Shown in pieces: positions 16,990 through 26,014 of a stretch of 64,000 nt of DNA. Made by a program: the position numbers and the translations under genes. The notes beneath the pieces are model-generated. The model made no database searches. It was not told the origin of the DNA and saw only the letters and a list, made by a program, of their open reading frames with translations. Position 1 is the stretch's first letter; every line of letters begins with the position of its first letter. The stretch lies in the NCBI GenBank assembly GCA_016787445.1, contig JAEUTQ010000011.1, positions 62,001-126,000 on the forward strand. Direction: 5' to 3'. This DNA is from Bacteroidia bacterium. Its GTDB lineage: Bacteria > Bacteroidota > Bacteroidia > B-17B0 > Aurantibacillaceae.

Positions 16990-18759
16990 TTAAATTTCGA
17001 GGGCCTTTCTTAAATCGGCCACATCGCTGATATGTTCAGGCAATGGTGTTAGAATAAGTTTCTTTTTCTTTTCACCTGCTATTGCACTGAATTGCTCTTT
17101 CGAATAAACATAGAGTTGTCCGTTTACCACAGCACATAAACTATATTCTGTTCCGGGATTATACTTTAAATTATAAATGGTAGCTCCGTCATAAGTATAC
17201 ACTTGGTTTTTGCCATGCTCAATCACATAAACCAAACGTGGTGACAACAATGCACTGTTTTCATTGAGTGCGTAACTTACATTGATGTCGGCTCCGGTTG
17301 GCAAAGTTTTTGGACAATCCGAATTATAAATCCCGAAATTACTCACCTGAAATATGCGGGTTGCCTTTTGAATATTATTGAGGCTACCGGCTTGCGAAGC
17401 TAATAATGCTTCTTGCTGTTGCTGGAAACGAATTCTCTCTTTAACTAATTCAGCGCTTAATTTCTTTTGCTCCTCCATGTAAGCTTTCTGCTTAGCTTCC
17501 ATTTCTTGCTTTAATTTTAATTCTTCCGCTTCTTTCTTCTCCACTAACTTGTTGTACTCCGTAAATTTCTTTTCGTAACCTGCTATGGCGGTTTCGTAAT
17601 CATCCTCACTCAACACCGGATACACAACCAACTTCTCTACTCTGTTGCGTGATTTTAAGGTGAGCAAATAGTTTTTACCTTTTTGCGGACCTTCGGAAAC
17701 AACCGCGCTATTCCAGGTGATTTGATGTAACTCTTTGGTGTAATTTTTATTTTCTGCGCCAACTTCAAAAACAGCATTTTTAAAGGCGCTGAGTTCAGGA
17801 AACTCTTTGTAATCCACTTCCAGTTCAAACTGAGGTTTACCGGAAGCTTTAGCCGGCTTATTAGGTTGGGATGGTGCCGGCAGTTTATTAATTTTTTTGG
17901 TGTAAACAGTTTTTACGCTGTCTACTTGAACGGGAATGTGTTCAATTTTCTTTTCAAGGTTTACTATTTGCTTTGGTTCCTGTGCTTTTTGTGCCGAATT
18001 ATTTTCAGGTGGTTTGCGTTTATCGGCGATTGGGGTATCGTGTTTAATAACCACCCAGTTTTGAGCTACTGTATCTAAATAATACTGATTATAACTGTCG
18101 GCAGCTTGCCTCGAAATCATATCCACGGTAATTTGTTTGCCGTGCTTTAAAAATACTTGTTCGCCATTTTGTGAGGCTTTGATATCAAACATACCGGCAC
18201 TCTCAAAATGATATTTTGTACCGGCGCTATCGTAGGTCATTGGTATTCCACTGGCGATAATATCGGCCTGGTCATGCATTTCACGATACTGGATTTCTAC
18301 ATCACCAATAATATCTTGTCCGGCTTTATTTACAAAAGCATTTTGCGGAACTTTAATTTTAGATTTGGTGTGATGCGCAATTTCTCCGCCTTTAGACGTA
18401 TTTACTTTATAGGTACTGTAAGGAACATTCAGTTTTTTAGCAGGTGGCGCAACGAATGGTTTTTTAACAGTGGTTTTATTTTCGGTAACCTTGTTTTCTT
18501 TTAAAGTAGTGGTTTTATCATTGGCAATTTTGGTGTTTTGGTTTTTAAATACAGTAAAATAAGTAACGGTACAGATAACAGCGATTCCGGCGATTACCGT
18601 AGCGTATGTTGCTTTTTTATTCTTTAAAAAATTAACATCACTACGGGCCTTTTGAATGCTCTGTTCTTTAAACTGTTTCACAAGGTTATTAAAATCCTTG
18701 TGCTTGTTTATTTCATCGTCACTTACCTTCGGGCGATCCAAATTAAATTTTGGTTCCAT
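16990..18759 (-). CDS. Single-pass membrane protein coupled to a sigma factor, putative anti-sigma-like regulator
   Basis: This is a 589-residue protein. A cytoplasmic N-terminus (1-50) precedes one membrane helix (51-70). A periplasmic domain follows (about 110-250: IKVPQNAFVNKAGQDIIGDVEI, DIIASGIPMTYDSAG, FESAGMFDIKASQNG), recurrent in Bacteroidota and possibly carbohydrate- or surface-related. Next come a proline-rich linker, a long charged coiled coil (about 390-455) and a C-terminal beta domain. It begins 1 base after the sigma factor stop, so the two are one operon. Cognate membrane regulators encoded beside an ECF-type sigma factor usually control it; the cytoplasmic segment carries no motif I can match to a known anti-sigma domain. 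Confidence 0.6.
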   Translation of the reverse strand: MEPKFNLDRPKVSDDEINKHKDFNNLVKQFKEQSIQKARSDVNFLKNKKATYATVIAGIAVICTVTYFTVFKNQNTKIANDKTTTLKENKVTENKTTVKKPFVAPPAKKLNVPYSTYKVNTSKGGEIAHHTKSKIKVPQNAFVNKAGQDIIGDVEIQYREMHDQADIIASGIPMTYDSAGTKYHFESAGMFDIKASQNGEQVFLKHGKQITVDMISRQAADSYNQYYLDTVAQNWVVIKHDTPIADKRKPPENNSAQKAQEPKQIVNLEKKIEHIPVQVDSVKTVYTKKINKLPAPSQPNKPAKASGKPQFELEVDYKEFPELSAFKNAVFEVGAENKNYTKELHQITWNSAVVSEGPQKGKNYLLTLKSRNRVEKLVVYPVLSEDDYETAIAGYEKKFTEYNKLVEKKEAEELKLKQEMEAKQKAYMEEQKKLSAELVKERIRFQQQQEALLASQAGSLNNIQKATRIFQVSNFGIYNSDCPKTLPTGADINVSYALNENSALLSPRLVYVIEHGKNQVYTYDGATIYNLKYNPGTEYSLCAVVNGQLYVYSKEQFSAIAGEKKKKLILTPLPEHISDVADLRKALEI

Positions 18760-18760
18760 A

Positions 18761-19357
18761 CTATACTTTAATATTCGTTATACTCTTTTTCAATCTCTCT
18801 AATATGCGGTACATTCTCACTTTGGCGTTATTCTCGGTGATATTTAAAATTTCGGCGATTTCCTTAAATGGTCTTTGCTCAAAAAAACGCATCTCTACTA
18901 ATTGTAAATCTTCATCGGGCAATTGCTTTATCAAAACCTGAATGTGCGGTAAATACTCTTCAAAAAACGGCTCCTGAACTTCTTCACAAATATTTCTCAA
19001 ATCGCCCACATCAGCATTAATGGCGCGCTTGTTTTTTTGATCGCGGAACAATTGCATAACTTCACTGTGTGCAATGCGGAATAACCAGCTTGCAAAAGGC
19101 ACACCTTTAAATTCGTAACGGTGCAAATTAGTTAAGGCCTTTAAAAATACCTGAGCTGTAATATCGAATGCCGATTCCTTGTCGTCCATACGTTGATACA
19201 CATAACCAAAAATTTGCTTGTAGTATTTATCGTATAACGGTCCGAAGTACTCCGGATTCTCCTTTGCAGCTTCGATGATCAATTGCTCGTCGTGCAATTG
19301 TGCGGTGGTGTGATGGTATCGCGGGTTAAAACTCATATCAGCTGCGTTGAGTAGCAT
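18761..19357 (-). CDS. ECF-type RNA polymerase sigma factor
   Basis: This is a 198-residue protein. Sigma region 2 (about 35-100: LYDKYYKQIFGYVYQRM, AFDITAQVFLKAL, PFASWLFRIAHSEVMQLFRDQ) is followed by region 4 (about 140-195: IKQLPDEDLQLVEMRFFEQRPFKEIAEILNITENNAKVRMYRILERLK). The start could be the Met at residue 8 instead. The gene downstream encodes its likely membrane partner. Upstream (19358-19517) no clear promoter is recognised. Confidence 0.85.
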   Translation of the reverse strand: MLLNAADMSFNPRYHHTTAQLHDEQLIIEAAKENPEYFGPLYDKYYKQIFGYVYQRMDDKESAFDITAQVFLKALTNLHRYEFKGVPFASWLFRIAHSEVMQLFRDQKNKRAINADVGDLRNICEEVQEPFFEEYLPHIQVLIKQLPDEDLQLVEMRFFEQRPFKEIAEILNITENNAKVRMYRILERLKKSITNIKV

Positions 19358-19517
19358 TATATCCTTATAATGACTAACGCACCTTGGGGTTACGCCAAAA
19401 TTTCAAAAAACTATACATATATAACTAAGTTGCTGAGTATCAGTTACAGAAATTATCAAAATAATGAGTGAAACTTTGTTAAAGAAGGGTGAAATGGCGT
19501 TTTGAATGAGTGAACGG

Positions 19518-21518
19518 TTATGCCTTTAAACCCATTATACACACATCATCCACCTGTTCCAAGCCCATTTTCCAGTTGATGAATACTGTTTCGAGTTTTT
19601 CTTTTTGTGTGCTGGTCGATTCAGTATGGATATTCAACAATAGCTCGTTGAGTTGCTTATACTTGAATTTTTTTCCTTTAGGTCCGCCAAACTGATCGGC
19701 ATAACCGTCGGTATACAAGTACAAAGTATCGGAAGGTGCCAACTTAACGCCATACAGATTAAATTTATTTTCATGTACGCCTTTTCCAACCGGCATTTTA
19801 TCGAATGGTAATTCGCTAATCGTATTTGAACTTATCAGAACAGGAGCATTATTAGCCGCAGCATAGGTAAGCTGACCGTTAGATTTATCGAGACAAAGCA
19901 ATACGCCATCCATTCCGTCTTGCTGCTCTTCTCTACTCACGCTTTCGATTAACCGTTGACGTACATAATTAAATATTTCGTTCGGTTGAGAAATGTTTTT
20001 TTCATTAATGGCTTCATTCAAAAAACCAATGTTTAACAAACTCATAAAAGCTCCCGGTACGCCGTGCCCTGTACAATCACAAACGGCCATGTAAAATTTA
20101 TCGCCTTTTAACGTGGCCCAGTAAAAATCACCGCTTACTATATCTTTCGGTTTAAATAAAACAAAATAATCACTCAAATTATTTTTTAATAATTCCTCGT
20201 TTGCTAATAATGTTAGTTGAATTTTACGCGCGTAATTAATGGAATCAAGAATTTCTTTGTTTTTGGTTTCTATTAAGTCTTTTTGAGTCACTACTTCTAA
20301 CTTTTGTGACTCAATTAATTTATTCTTTTCATTTAACTGCGTATTAATTCGTTTTCTTATTTGATTAGACTTATATAATACAATCGCTGCAATTATTACG
20401 ACCATCAAAATGATGGCAGAGGCAATCAAAATATAATTTTGTCGTTTTATTTGAGTTTGTTTTTCTTGTTGGGAAAGATTTAAATCTTTAATCTCTGCTT
20501 CCTTTTTGGCCGTTTCATATTTTTTATTGAGCTCAGCAATAGTTTCCGCATTTCCCACTATCGTTAAACTATCATTTAATTCTGCGTAACGCAAAGCGTA
20601 CTCGGAACTTAATTCGTATTCCTTTAAAACGCTATATACGTAAGCCTTTTCATAATACACTTCTTCTCTCAATTCAACATCATCAATCATTTCTGATATT
20701 GTTAATGCAGAATCCAAATACTTCATAGCAATTTTAGCCTGAGGCTCTTTTCTGGTTGCGCTTAAACATCTACCCATTTGGTAATAAGTATAACCAAGCA
20801 TTTCTTTATCCTCAAGAAATCGGTTAATGGCTAATGCATTCCTAAAGGCTGTTTCTGCTTCGGGAAAATGCCTTAAATCGGTTTCTAATAATCCTAAAGT
20901 TTGATAAGACGATTGCAGTTGAACTGTGTTTTTATATTTTTCACAAAGTGCGATGGATTTGTTTAAATACACACGAGAACTGTCTAAATAATTAAACTTA
21001 CTTTGTCCCATTTTGTAAAACAAACCGGCAAAATTACCATAGATGGTTGGTAAGGACTTATAGTTTTTATACTTCTGTAAATACTTAATTCCGTTATAAA
21101 AACAAGTTACACCTTCATCAAACAACTTCATTTCTCCATAAATATTCCCAAGCATATTATATAAATAACCTTTGGAAGTATGTTGATTGTATTCATCAGT
21201 AAGTTTAAGCGTACTTAAAATGAGACTTTGCGCTTCATCGTATTCAAGATTCTCATTAAAAACTGATGCGGTTGATAATAACAAAAAGAATTTAGGATCA
21301 TATTTGTCCAATTTGGAGAGCAATTCTTCCTGGTTTCTGAAAACATATTCAGCTAATCCCTTTTCAACAATAAAACTTTCTATTTTTTCCTGCTTCCAGC
21401 CGGAGTTAACACCATCTATCAATTGAGCTACTGCGTCTTGATTTGACACGCTCTCATTCGCATCCTGAGAATAGGCGAAACTGAAAAGAAAAACAAATAT
21501 GACGAGAATACGATACAA
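19518..21518 (-). CDS. TPR-SpoIIE: membrane-anchored PP2C-type serine phosphatase
   Basis: This is a 666-residue protein with signal peptide 1-17 and TPR repeats (about 85-330). One membrane helix (362-383) and a coiled coil (390-425) lead to a SpoIIE/PP2C phosphatase domain (about 440-666). The metal-binding motifs are visible: D464 in IVSGDFYW, D481 in CDCTGHGVPGAFMS and YLYTDGYADQFGG near the end. The layout implies a periplasmic TPR sensor controlling a cytoplasmic phosphatase that probably acts on an anti-sigma antagonist; no such antagonist gene is adjacent. The same output domain occurs in four other genes at 47.9-61.8 kb. Confidence 0.85.
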   Translation of the reverse strand: MYRILVIFVFLFSFAYSQDANESVSNQDAVAQLIDGVNSGWKQEKIESFIVEKGLAEYVFRNQEELLSKLDKYDPKFFLLLSTASVFNENLEYDEAQSLILSTLKLTDEYNQHTSKGYLYNMLGNIYGEMKLFDEGVTCFYNGIKYLQKYKNYKSLPTIYGNFAGLFYKMGQSKFNYLDSSRVYLNKSIALCEKYKNTVQLQSSYQTLGLLETDLRHFPEAETAFRNALAINRFLEDKEMLGYTYYQMGRCLSATRKEPQAKIAMKYLDSALTISEMIDDVELREEVYYEKAYVYSVLKEYELSSEYALRYAELNDSLTIVGNAETIAELNKKYETAKKEAEIKDLNLSQQEKQTQIKRQNYILIASAIILMVVIIAAIVLYKSNQIRKRINTQLNEKNKLIESQKLEVVTQKDLIETKNKEILDSINYARKIQLTLLANEELLKNNLSDYFVLFKPKDIVSGDFYWATLKGDKFYMAVCDCTGHGVPGAFMSLLNIGFLNEAINEKNISQPNEIFNYVRQRLIESVSREEQQDGMDGVLLCLDKSNGQLTYAAANNAPVLISSNTISELPFDKMPVGKGVHENKFNLYGVKLAPSDTLYLYTDGYADQFGGPKGKKFKYKQLNELLLNIHTESTSTQKEKLETVFINWKMGLEQVDDVCIMGLKA

Positions 21519-21662
21519 TTACCTGAAGTAAACCAAATATAATACAAATCCCACACAATATGCAACCGCTTGCGAGTCAGTTACTTTAAAAGGAATTCCA
21601 ACCAACTATAACTATAGCGACACGGAAAAATAAATACTATATTTACGATTCTATTTTAAACC

Positions 21663-23291
21663 ATGAATTTAGAGTTTAATAAAAACGACGACAAAATGCG
21701 ATTGCTGATTTCTCAAATGGAACAGCGATTAGCTAAAATATATTTAGGTGGCGGAAAATCGCGCATCGAAAAATTGCACGAACAAGGAAAAATGACTGCG
21801 CGTGAGCGTATTGATTTTCTTTTGGATAAAGACAGTCCTCGTGTTGAAGTTGGCGCTTTTGCCGGTTATGACATGTATCCCGAACATGGTGGTTGTCCTG
21901 CCGGAGGTGTGGTAATCGTTATAGGATATGTAAGCGGCAAGCAATGTATTGTTGTTGCCAATGATGCTACCGTTAAAGCCGGAGCTTGGTTTCCTATTAC
22001 CGGTAAAAAGAATTTGCGTGCACAGGAAATTGCGATGGAGAACCGTTTACCAATTATCTATTTGGTTGACAGTGCAGGTGTGTATTTACCTATGCAGGAT
22101 GAAATTTTCCCTGATAAAGAACATTTCGGTAGAATTTTCAGAAACAATGCAGTGATGAGCAGCATGGGGATTTTACAAATTTCAGCTGTTATGGGAAGTT
22201 GTGTGGCCGGTGGAGCTTATTTACCTATCATGAGCGATGAAGCCATGATTGTAGATAAAACAGGTTCCATCTTTTTAGCCGGAAGTTACTTAGTGAAAGC
22301 CGCTATCGGTGAAAATATTGATAACGAAACTTTAGGTGGTGCTACAACACATTGTGAGATCAGTGGTGTTACAGATTATAAATGCAAGGATGATGCCGAT
22401 TGTTTAACCCGCATTCGTAACATCATGGGTAAAGTTGGTGATTATGAAAAAGCCGGCTTTAACCGTGAAACACCCGCTCTTCCTAAAAAGGATCCAAAAG
22501 AAATTTACGGTATCATTCCTGATACACGCGATAAACAATTTGATATGCATGAGGTGATTGAACGCCTGGTGGATAACAGTGAGTTTGAAGAATACAAAGA
22601 ATTGTACGGACAAAGCATTATTTGTGCTTATGCGCGTATTGAAGGTTGGGCTGTAGGAATTGTTGCCAATCAACGCAAAGTAGTAAAAAGCAAAAAAGGT
22701 GAAATGCAATTTGGTGGTGTAATTTATAGTGACAGTGCCGATAAAGCCGCGCGCTTCATCATGAATTGCAATCAAAAGAAAATTCCATTGGTGTTTTTAC
22801 AAGATGCTACAGGCTTTATGGTGGGCTCACGCAGTGAACATGGCGGAATTATTAAAGATGGTGCAAAATTGGTAAACGCCATGAGTAATTCAGTTGTACC
22901 TAAGTTTACAATTATCCTTGGTAATAGTTATGGAGCAGCTAACTATGCAATGTGCGGAAAAGCATACGACCCACGTTTAATTGTAGGTTGGCCAACAGCT
23001 CAGGTGGCGGTAATGGGCGGCGCGCAAGCCGCAAAAGTTTTAGTACAAATTGAAGTAGCCAGTTTAAAAGCCAAAGGCGAAGAAATCACACCTGAAAAGG
23101 AAGCAGAATTATTTAATAAAATTAAAGACCGTTACGATTCTCAAACTACACCGTATTACGCGGCTTCACGTTTATGGTTGGATGCAATCATTGATCCTCT
23201 GGAAACCCGAAAAGTAATAAGCATGGGTATTGAGATGGCAAACCATTCACCGATTACAAAACAGTACAATGTGGGGGTGCTTCAAACATAA
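21663..23291 (+). CDS. Acyl-CoA carboxylase, carboxyltransferase beta subunit (methylcrotonyl-CoA type)
   Basis: This is a 542-residue protein with two crotonase-like carboxyltransferase domains. Motifs include KMTARERIDFLLDKDS (about 43-58), CVAGGAYLPIMSDEA (about 180-195), LQDATGFMVGSRSEHGGIIKDGAK (about 379-402), GNSYGAANYAMCGKAYDPR and MGGAQAAKVL. The second-domain pattern is closer to MCC beta than to propionyl-CoA carboxylase. It transfers carboxyl from carboxybiotin to a branched acyl-CoA in leucine or related catabolism. No biotin subunit gene is adjacent, so its partner lies elsewhere. The next gene starts 2 bases after the stop. Confidence 0.88.
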   Translation: MNLEFNKNDDKMRLLISQMEQRLAKIYLGGGKSRIEKLHEQGKMTARERIDFLLDKDSPRVEVGAFAGYDMYPEHGGCPAGGVVIVIGYVSGKQCIVVANDATVKAGAWFPITGKKNLRAQEIAMENRLPIIYLVDSAGVYLPMQDEIFPDKEHFGRIFRNNAVMSSMGILQISAVMGSCVAGGAYLPIMSDEAMIVDKTGSIFLAGSYLVKAAIGENIDNETLGGATTHCEISGVTDYKCKDDADCLTRIRNIMGKVGDYEKAGFNRETPALPKKDPKEIYGIIPDTRDKQFDMHEVIERLVDNSEFEEYKELYGQSIICAYARIEGWAVGIVANQRKVVKSKKGEMQFGGVIYSDSADKAARFIMNCNQKKIPLVFLQDATGFMVGSRSEHGGIIKDGAKLVNAMSNSVVPKFTIILGNSYGAANYAMCGKAYDPRLIVGWPTAQVAVMGGAQAAKVLVQIEVASLKAKGEEITPEKEAELFNKIKDRYDSQTTPYYAASRLWLDAIIDPLETRKVISMGIEMANHSPITKQYNVGVLQT

Positions 23292-23293
23292 TT

Positions 23294-23707
23294 ATGGTTA
23301 AAGCATCTGATTTTAAAATCATAAAACAAATTAAACACCCGGAAGCAACTTTAAGTTTATGGGAAAATGGTATTGTACATGTTTATTATCATGACAATAC
23401 TGTATTGGATGTAGAGTTGCAATTAAAAATGGCTGATTCATTTAATGAAATCACCAATAAAAAACACTCTCTATTTATTTTTGATGCAGGCGACGGTGTT
23501 ACCATTACTAAAGAAGCACGAGATAATGCTCTCAAGCTAGAAGACTCTACTCCTATTCTGGCTTCGGCAGTAATTGCGCCCAATTTAGCATATCGAATAA
23601 TTGCGAATTTCTTTTTAAAAGTGCAAAAACCAAAAGGACAATATCAAGTTGTTGCTGATGTGAACGCGGCCATCGAATGGTTTAAAAAAATCAATTTAAT
23701 TTCCTGA
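23294..23707 (+). CDS. Small STAS/SpoIIAA-like (DUF7793-type) protein
   Basis: This is a 137-residue soluble protein with alternating strands and helices (WENGIVHVYYHDNTVLDVELQLKMADSFNEI, SLFIFDAGDGVTITKEARDNAL, AYRIIANFFLKV, VVADVNAAIEWFK), a pattern shared with small STAS-fold proteins of Bacteroidota. Function is unknown. Given the many SpoIIE phosphatases in this region, a STAS antagonist would be a natural substrate; that is inference only. The start is 2 bases after the carboxylase stop. Its 3' end overlaps the convergent glycosyltransferase by 17 bases. Confidence 0.6.
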   Translation: MVKASDFKIIKQIKHPEATLSLWENGIVHVYYHDNTVLDVELQLKMADSFNEITNKKHSLFIFDAGDGVTITKEARDNALKLEDSTPILASAVIAPNLAYRIIANFFLKVQKPKGQYQVVADVNAAIEWFKKINLIS

Positions 23708-24839
23708 TTTTCTCGAGCAATTGTGGAATGAGTTGCTCCCACGTAAACTTTTCTTTCATTAAGCTTAAAGCATTTCGCTTTCTTTCATTAAGAGTTTCAG
23801 TGTTTGACACGATAATTTCATTCATGCATTTTTTTAAAGTGAATGAGCTACCCTCTTTCAATAACCAACCGGTTTTATCGCTCACTAAAAGGCAGGTTGC
23901 TCCCACATCCGTTGCTATTACGCATAATCCATTACTCATGGCCTCTAAAATTACATTTGGCATGCCTTCACTATGACTCGGACAAATCAACACATCACAA
24001 GTGCGCAATAAATTATTCAACGTCTCCTTCTCTCTTATTTCGCCATGATAAACGATTCGATGATCAATTATTTTTTTATCATTTGGGATAGGACCGATAA
24101 AGTGAAATTTAAATGATGAATTTTTATCGAGTGACTTCAGTGCTTCATTTAACTCTTCTACTCCTTTTCGTCTTTCGTACCGTCCTAAAAAAACAAATTC
24201 GATAATTTTGGCTGTTGGCTTAATGAATTCAACAAGTGTATTTTCCTCAACACCGGAAGGCATTTCAATAATCTTTTCTGTGGAGACACCGATTTGCGTA
24301 AGAATGTTTGTGATTTTACCGCCATAAGAAAAAACCACATCAGCCATTAATGTAATTTGCTTTACGGGTTTTCTTAATAAGAATATTTGCTGTAAATAAC
24401 TCTTGAAATCAGGCGCCTTTTGAAACATTTCATATCCATGAAATTTGACACCTATTTTACAACAGTTAATATTTCCCTTATACTTTTCCTCTATTAGCTT
24501 CCATCCGGAGAAACCTTTAGTATATATGAAATCATAGGAGGTCAAACTTGGTTTGATTGCATCGTAAACCAGTTCTGAATAGCTTCTTGAATTCTTTAAA
24601 TAATTCCCGAAACCTTTTTTCTCGTTTGGAAATTTCAGAATGAAAGAATTAATATACTTTCTTTCTTCTTCGGTAAACACTTTTAATTCATTTATGTCGA
24701 ATTCACTTTGATTAAAGTGATATAAATCCACTTGAATTTTATTTTGCGCGAAATATTTACAGAGGTAATACGAATGCTTTTGCATTCCCCCTAACACATA
24801 AGGCCAAATCCCATCCGTTATCAGTGCAATTTTTTTCAT
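23691..24839 (-). CDS. Glycosyltransferase family 4 (GT-B fold)
   Basis: This is a 382-residue protein from the ATG at 24839; an upstream in-frame ATG at 24950 lies inside the preceding gene and is unlikely. The N-terminus KIALITDGIWPYVLGGMQKHSYYLC is the typical GT4 acceptor-side start. The C-terminal donor domain has FVFLGRYERRKGVEEL (about 232-247) and CDVLICPSHSEGMPNVILEAMSNGLCVIATDVG with the E-x7-E sugar-nucleotide motif. Start and upstream stop overlap by one base (TAATG), so it is coupled to the preceding gene. It is likely a step in surface glycan synthesis; the sugar is unknown. Confidence 0.85.
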   Translation of the reverse strand: MKKIALITDGIWPYVLGGMQKHSYYLCKYFAQNKIQVDLYHFNQSEFDINELKVFTEEERKYINSFILKFPNEKKGFGNYLKNSRSYSELVYDAIKPSLTSYDFIYTKGFSGWKLIEEKYKGNINCCKIGVKFHGYEMFQKAPDFKSYLQQIFLLRKPVKQITLMADVVFSYGGKITNILTQIGVSTEKIIEMPSGVEENTLVEFIKPTAKIIEFVFLGRYERRKGVEELNEALKSLDKNSSFKFHFIGPIPNDKKIIDHRIVYHGEIREKETLNNLLRTCDVLICPSHSEGMPNVILEAMSNGLCVIATDVGATCLLVSDKTGWLLKEGSSFTLKKCMNEIIVSNTETLNERKRNALSLMKEKFTWEQLIPQLLEKIRKLN

Positions 24840-25954
24840 TAAGCCAAAAGGGAAAGGTATTGTTCTGTGAAATTTTGTTTTGTCAGATATTTCATGGCCA
24901 GACCATGATTTTTTATTTTCTGTTCGTAATTTACCGGTTGTAAAACCCATTCAGCGGTTCCTGACTGTCCGCATCCCTGCTCTTTTACAAATTCACTAAA
25001 ATCACCCAAATTATCGCTGACCAACACATTCAATCCGCAACTTAAATACTCTGCAAATTTTACAGGTGAAGCTACCAGGTTAGTTACCGAGTTTTCCCTG
25101 TATAAAATTCCATAATCGGCTGCCAATAAATATTTGCGTACATCTTTTGGCTGTAACCAATTGGTTACAATTCTGTCTCCAAATCGTTTAACAAAAGTCG
25201 AGTTGCGATCATAATCATGGGTTAGCCAAAGCAGTTTTACTTTATCATTCTTCTCCATCACCTCGGTCATTTTTCTTTCTACCAATGAGAAAGACTGCCA
25301 ACCTGCTGATGAACCGGAATAAACCATGACTATGTCATCCTCACCAAATCCAATTTCCTTTTTGTAATTCAACAACTCATAGGAAGGCGGGAATTCAAAA
25401 ATAAAATCATTACTGAGGGTACAAGGTATTACAACATGCTTCTGCGAATCGAAATTGTAATCCGACTTCCAATATTTTACTAAAGTCTTCGATACCGATA
25501 ATATTGCATCACTCCTTCTTAATATATCCTGTTCTATTCCTGCAATTTCACTTTTAAGAATTTCATCATTCACTACATTGTATTCATTCAACTCAGCTTT
25601 ATAGGCACCTCTTGCATCAAAAATCACTTTTTTAGTTTGACCATTCTGTTTGAGTTTTAACGCTAATGCAGTTGCAAATGGTCCGCGTGCCATAATTTTT
25701 TCTTTCCCCGAAACAGAATTTAATTGAAACAAATTCCATTTCCACCGTGAAGCACCGGGTGCCATAGGCAACACAACAGCATCCGGCAAACGTGTCTTAA
25801 TTTTTTTCCGGTTTTCGAAGAAATTACGAATGGAAATAAGCGCTACCAGTTTAACCTTTTCTTTGGATTGGATGCTATTTAAATAGTTCACTACATCAAT
25901 TACCTGACTGTAATAAATTCCGTTAGGCTGATCGTTATAGGTTAAATAAATCAC
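24839..25954 (-). CDS. Glycosyltransferase-like (GT-B) protein
   Basis: This is a 371-residue protein. The N-terminal domain is atypical (IYLTYNDQPNGIYYSQVIDVVNYL). The C-terminal part has GT-B features: DIVMVYSGSSAGWQSFSLVERKM (about 211-233), YLLAADYGILYRENSVTNLVASPVKFAEYLSCGLNVLVSDNLGD with an acidic residue in the donor loop. It is translationally coupled to the GT4 gene downstream, implying one pathway. The start codon follows an empty stretch after the terminator of the MBL-rhodanese gene. Confidence 0.75.
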   Translation of the reverse strand: MIYLTYNDQPNGIYYSQVIDVVNYLNSIQSKEKVKLVALISIRNFFENRKKIKTRLPDAVVLPMAPGASRWKWNLFQLNSVSGKEKIMARGPFATALALKLKQNGQTKKVIFDARGAYKAELNEYNVVNDEILKSEIAGIEQDILRRSDAILSVSKTLVKYWKSDYNFDSQKHVVIPCTLSNDFIFEFPPSYELLNYKKEIGFGEDDIVMVYSGSSAGWQSFSLVERKMTEVMEKNDKVKLLWLTHDYDRNSTFVKRFGDRIVTNWLQPKDVRKYLLAADYGILYRENSVTNLVASPVKFAEYLSCGLNVLVSDNLGDFSEFVKEQGCGQSGTAEWVLQPVNYEQKIKNHGLAMKYLTKQNFTEQYLSLLA

Positions 25955-25965
25955 TTCCTAAAAAT

Positions 25966-25996
25966 AACAAAAAAAGCCGCAATAATGCGGCTTTTA
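25966..25996 (-). terminator. Rho-independent terminator of the MBL-rhodanese gene
   Basis: A 10-bp perfect stem (AAAAGCCGCA / TGCGGCTTTT, 4-base loop, 25972-25995) is followed on the minus strand by a T run. It lies 19 bases after the stop at 26015. Confidence 0.8.
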
Positions 25997-26014
25997 TAAG
26001 TGAGTTTTTAGCTA

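Noticed and set aside
24840-24950. Longer start of the GT4 gene at 24950
   Set aside because: It would lie within the upstream glycosyltransferase gene and add 37 residues without family resemblance. The ATG at 24839 gives the canonical start and a one-base overlap.
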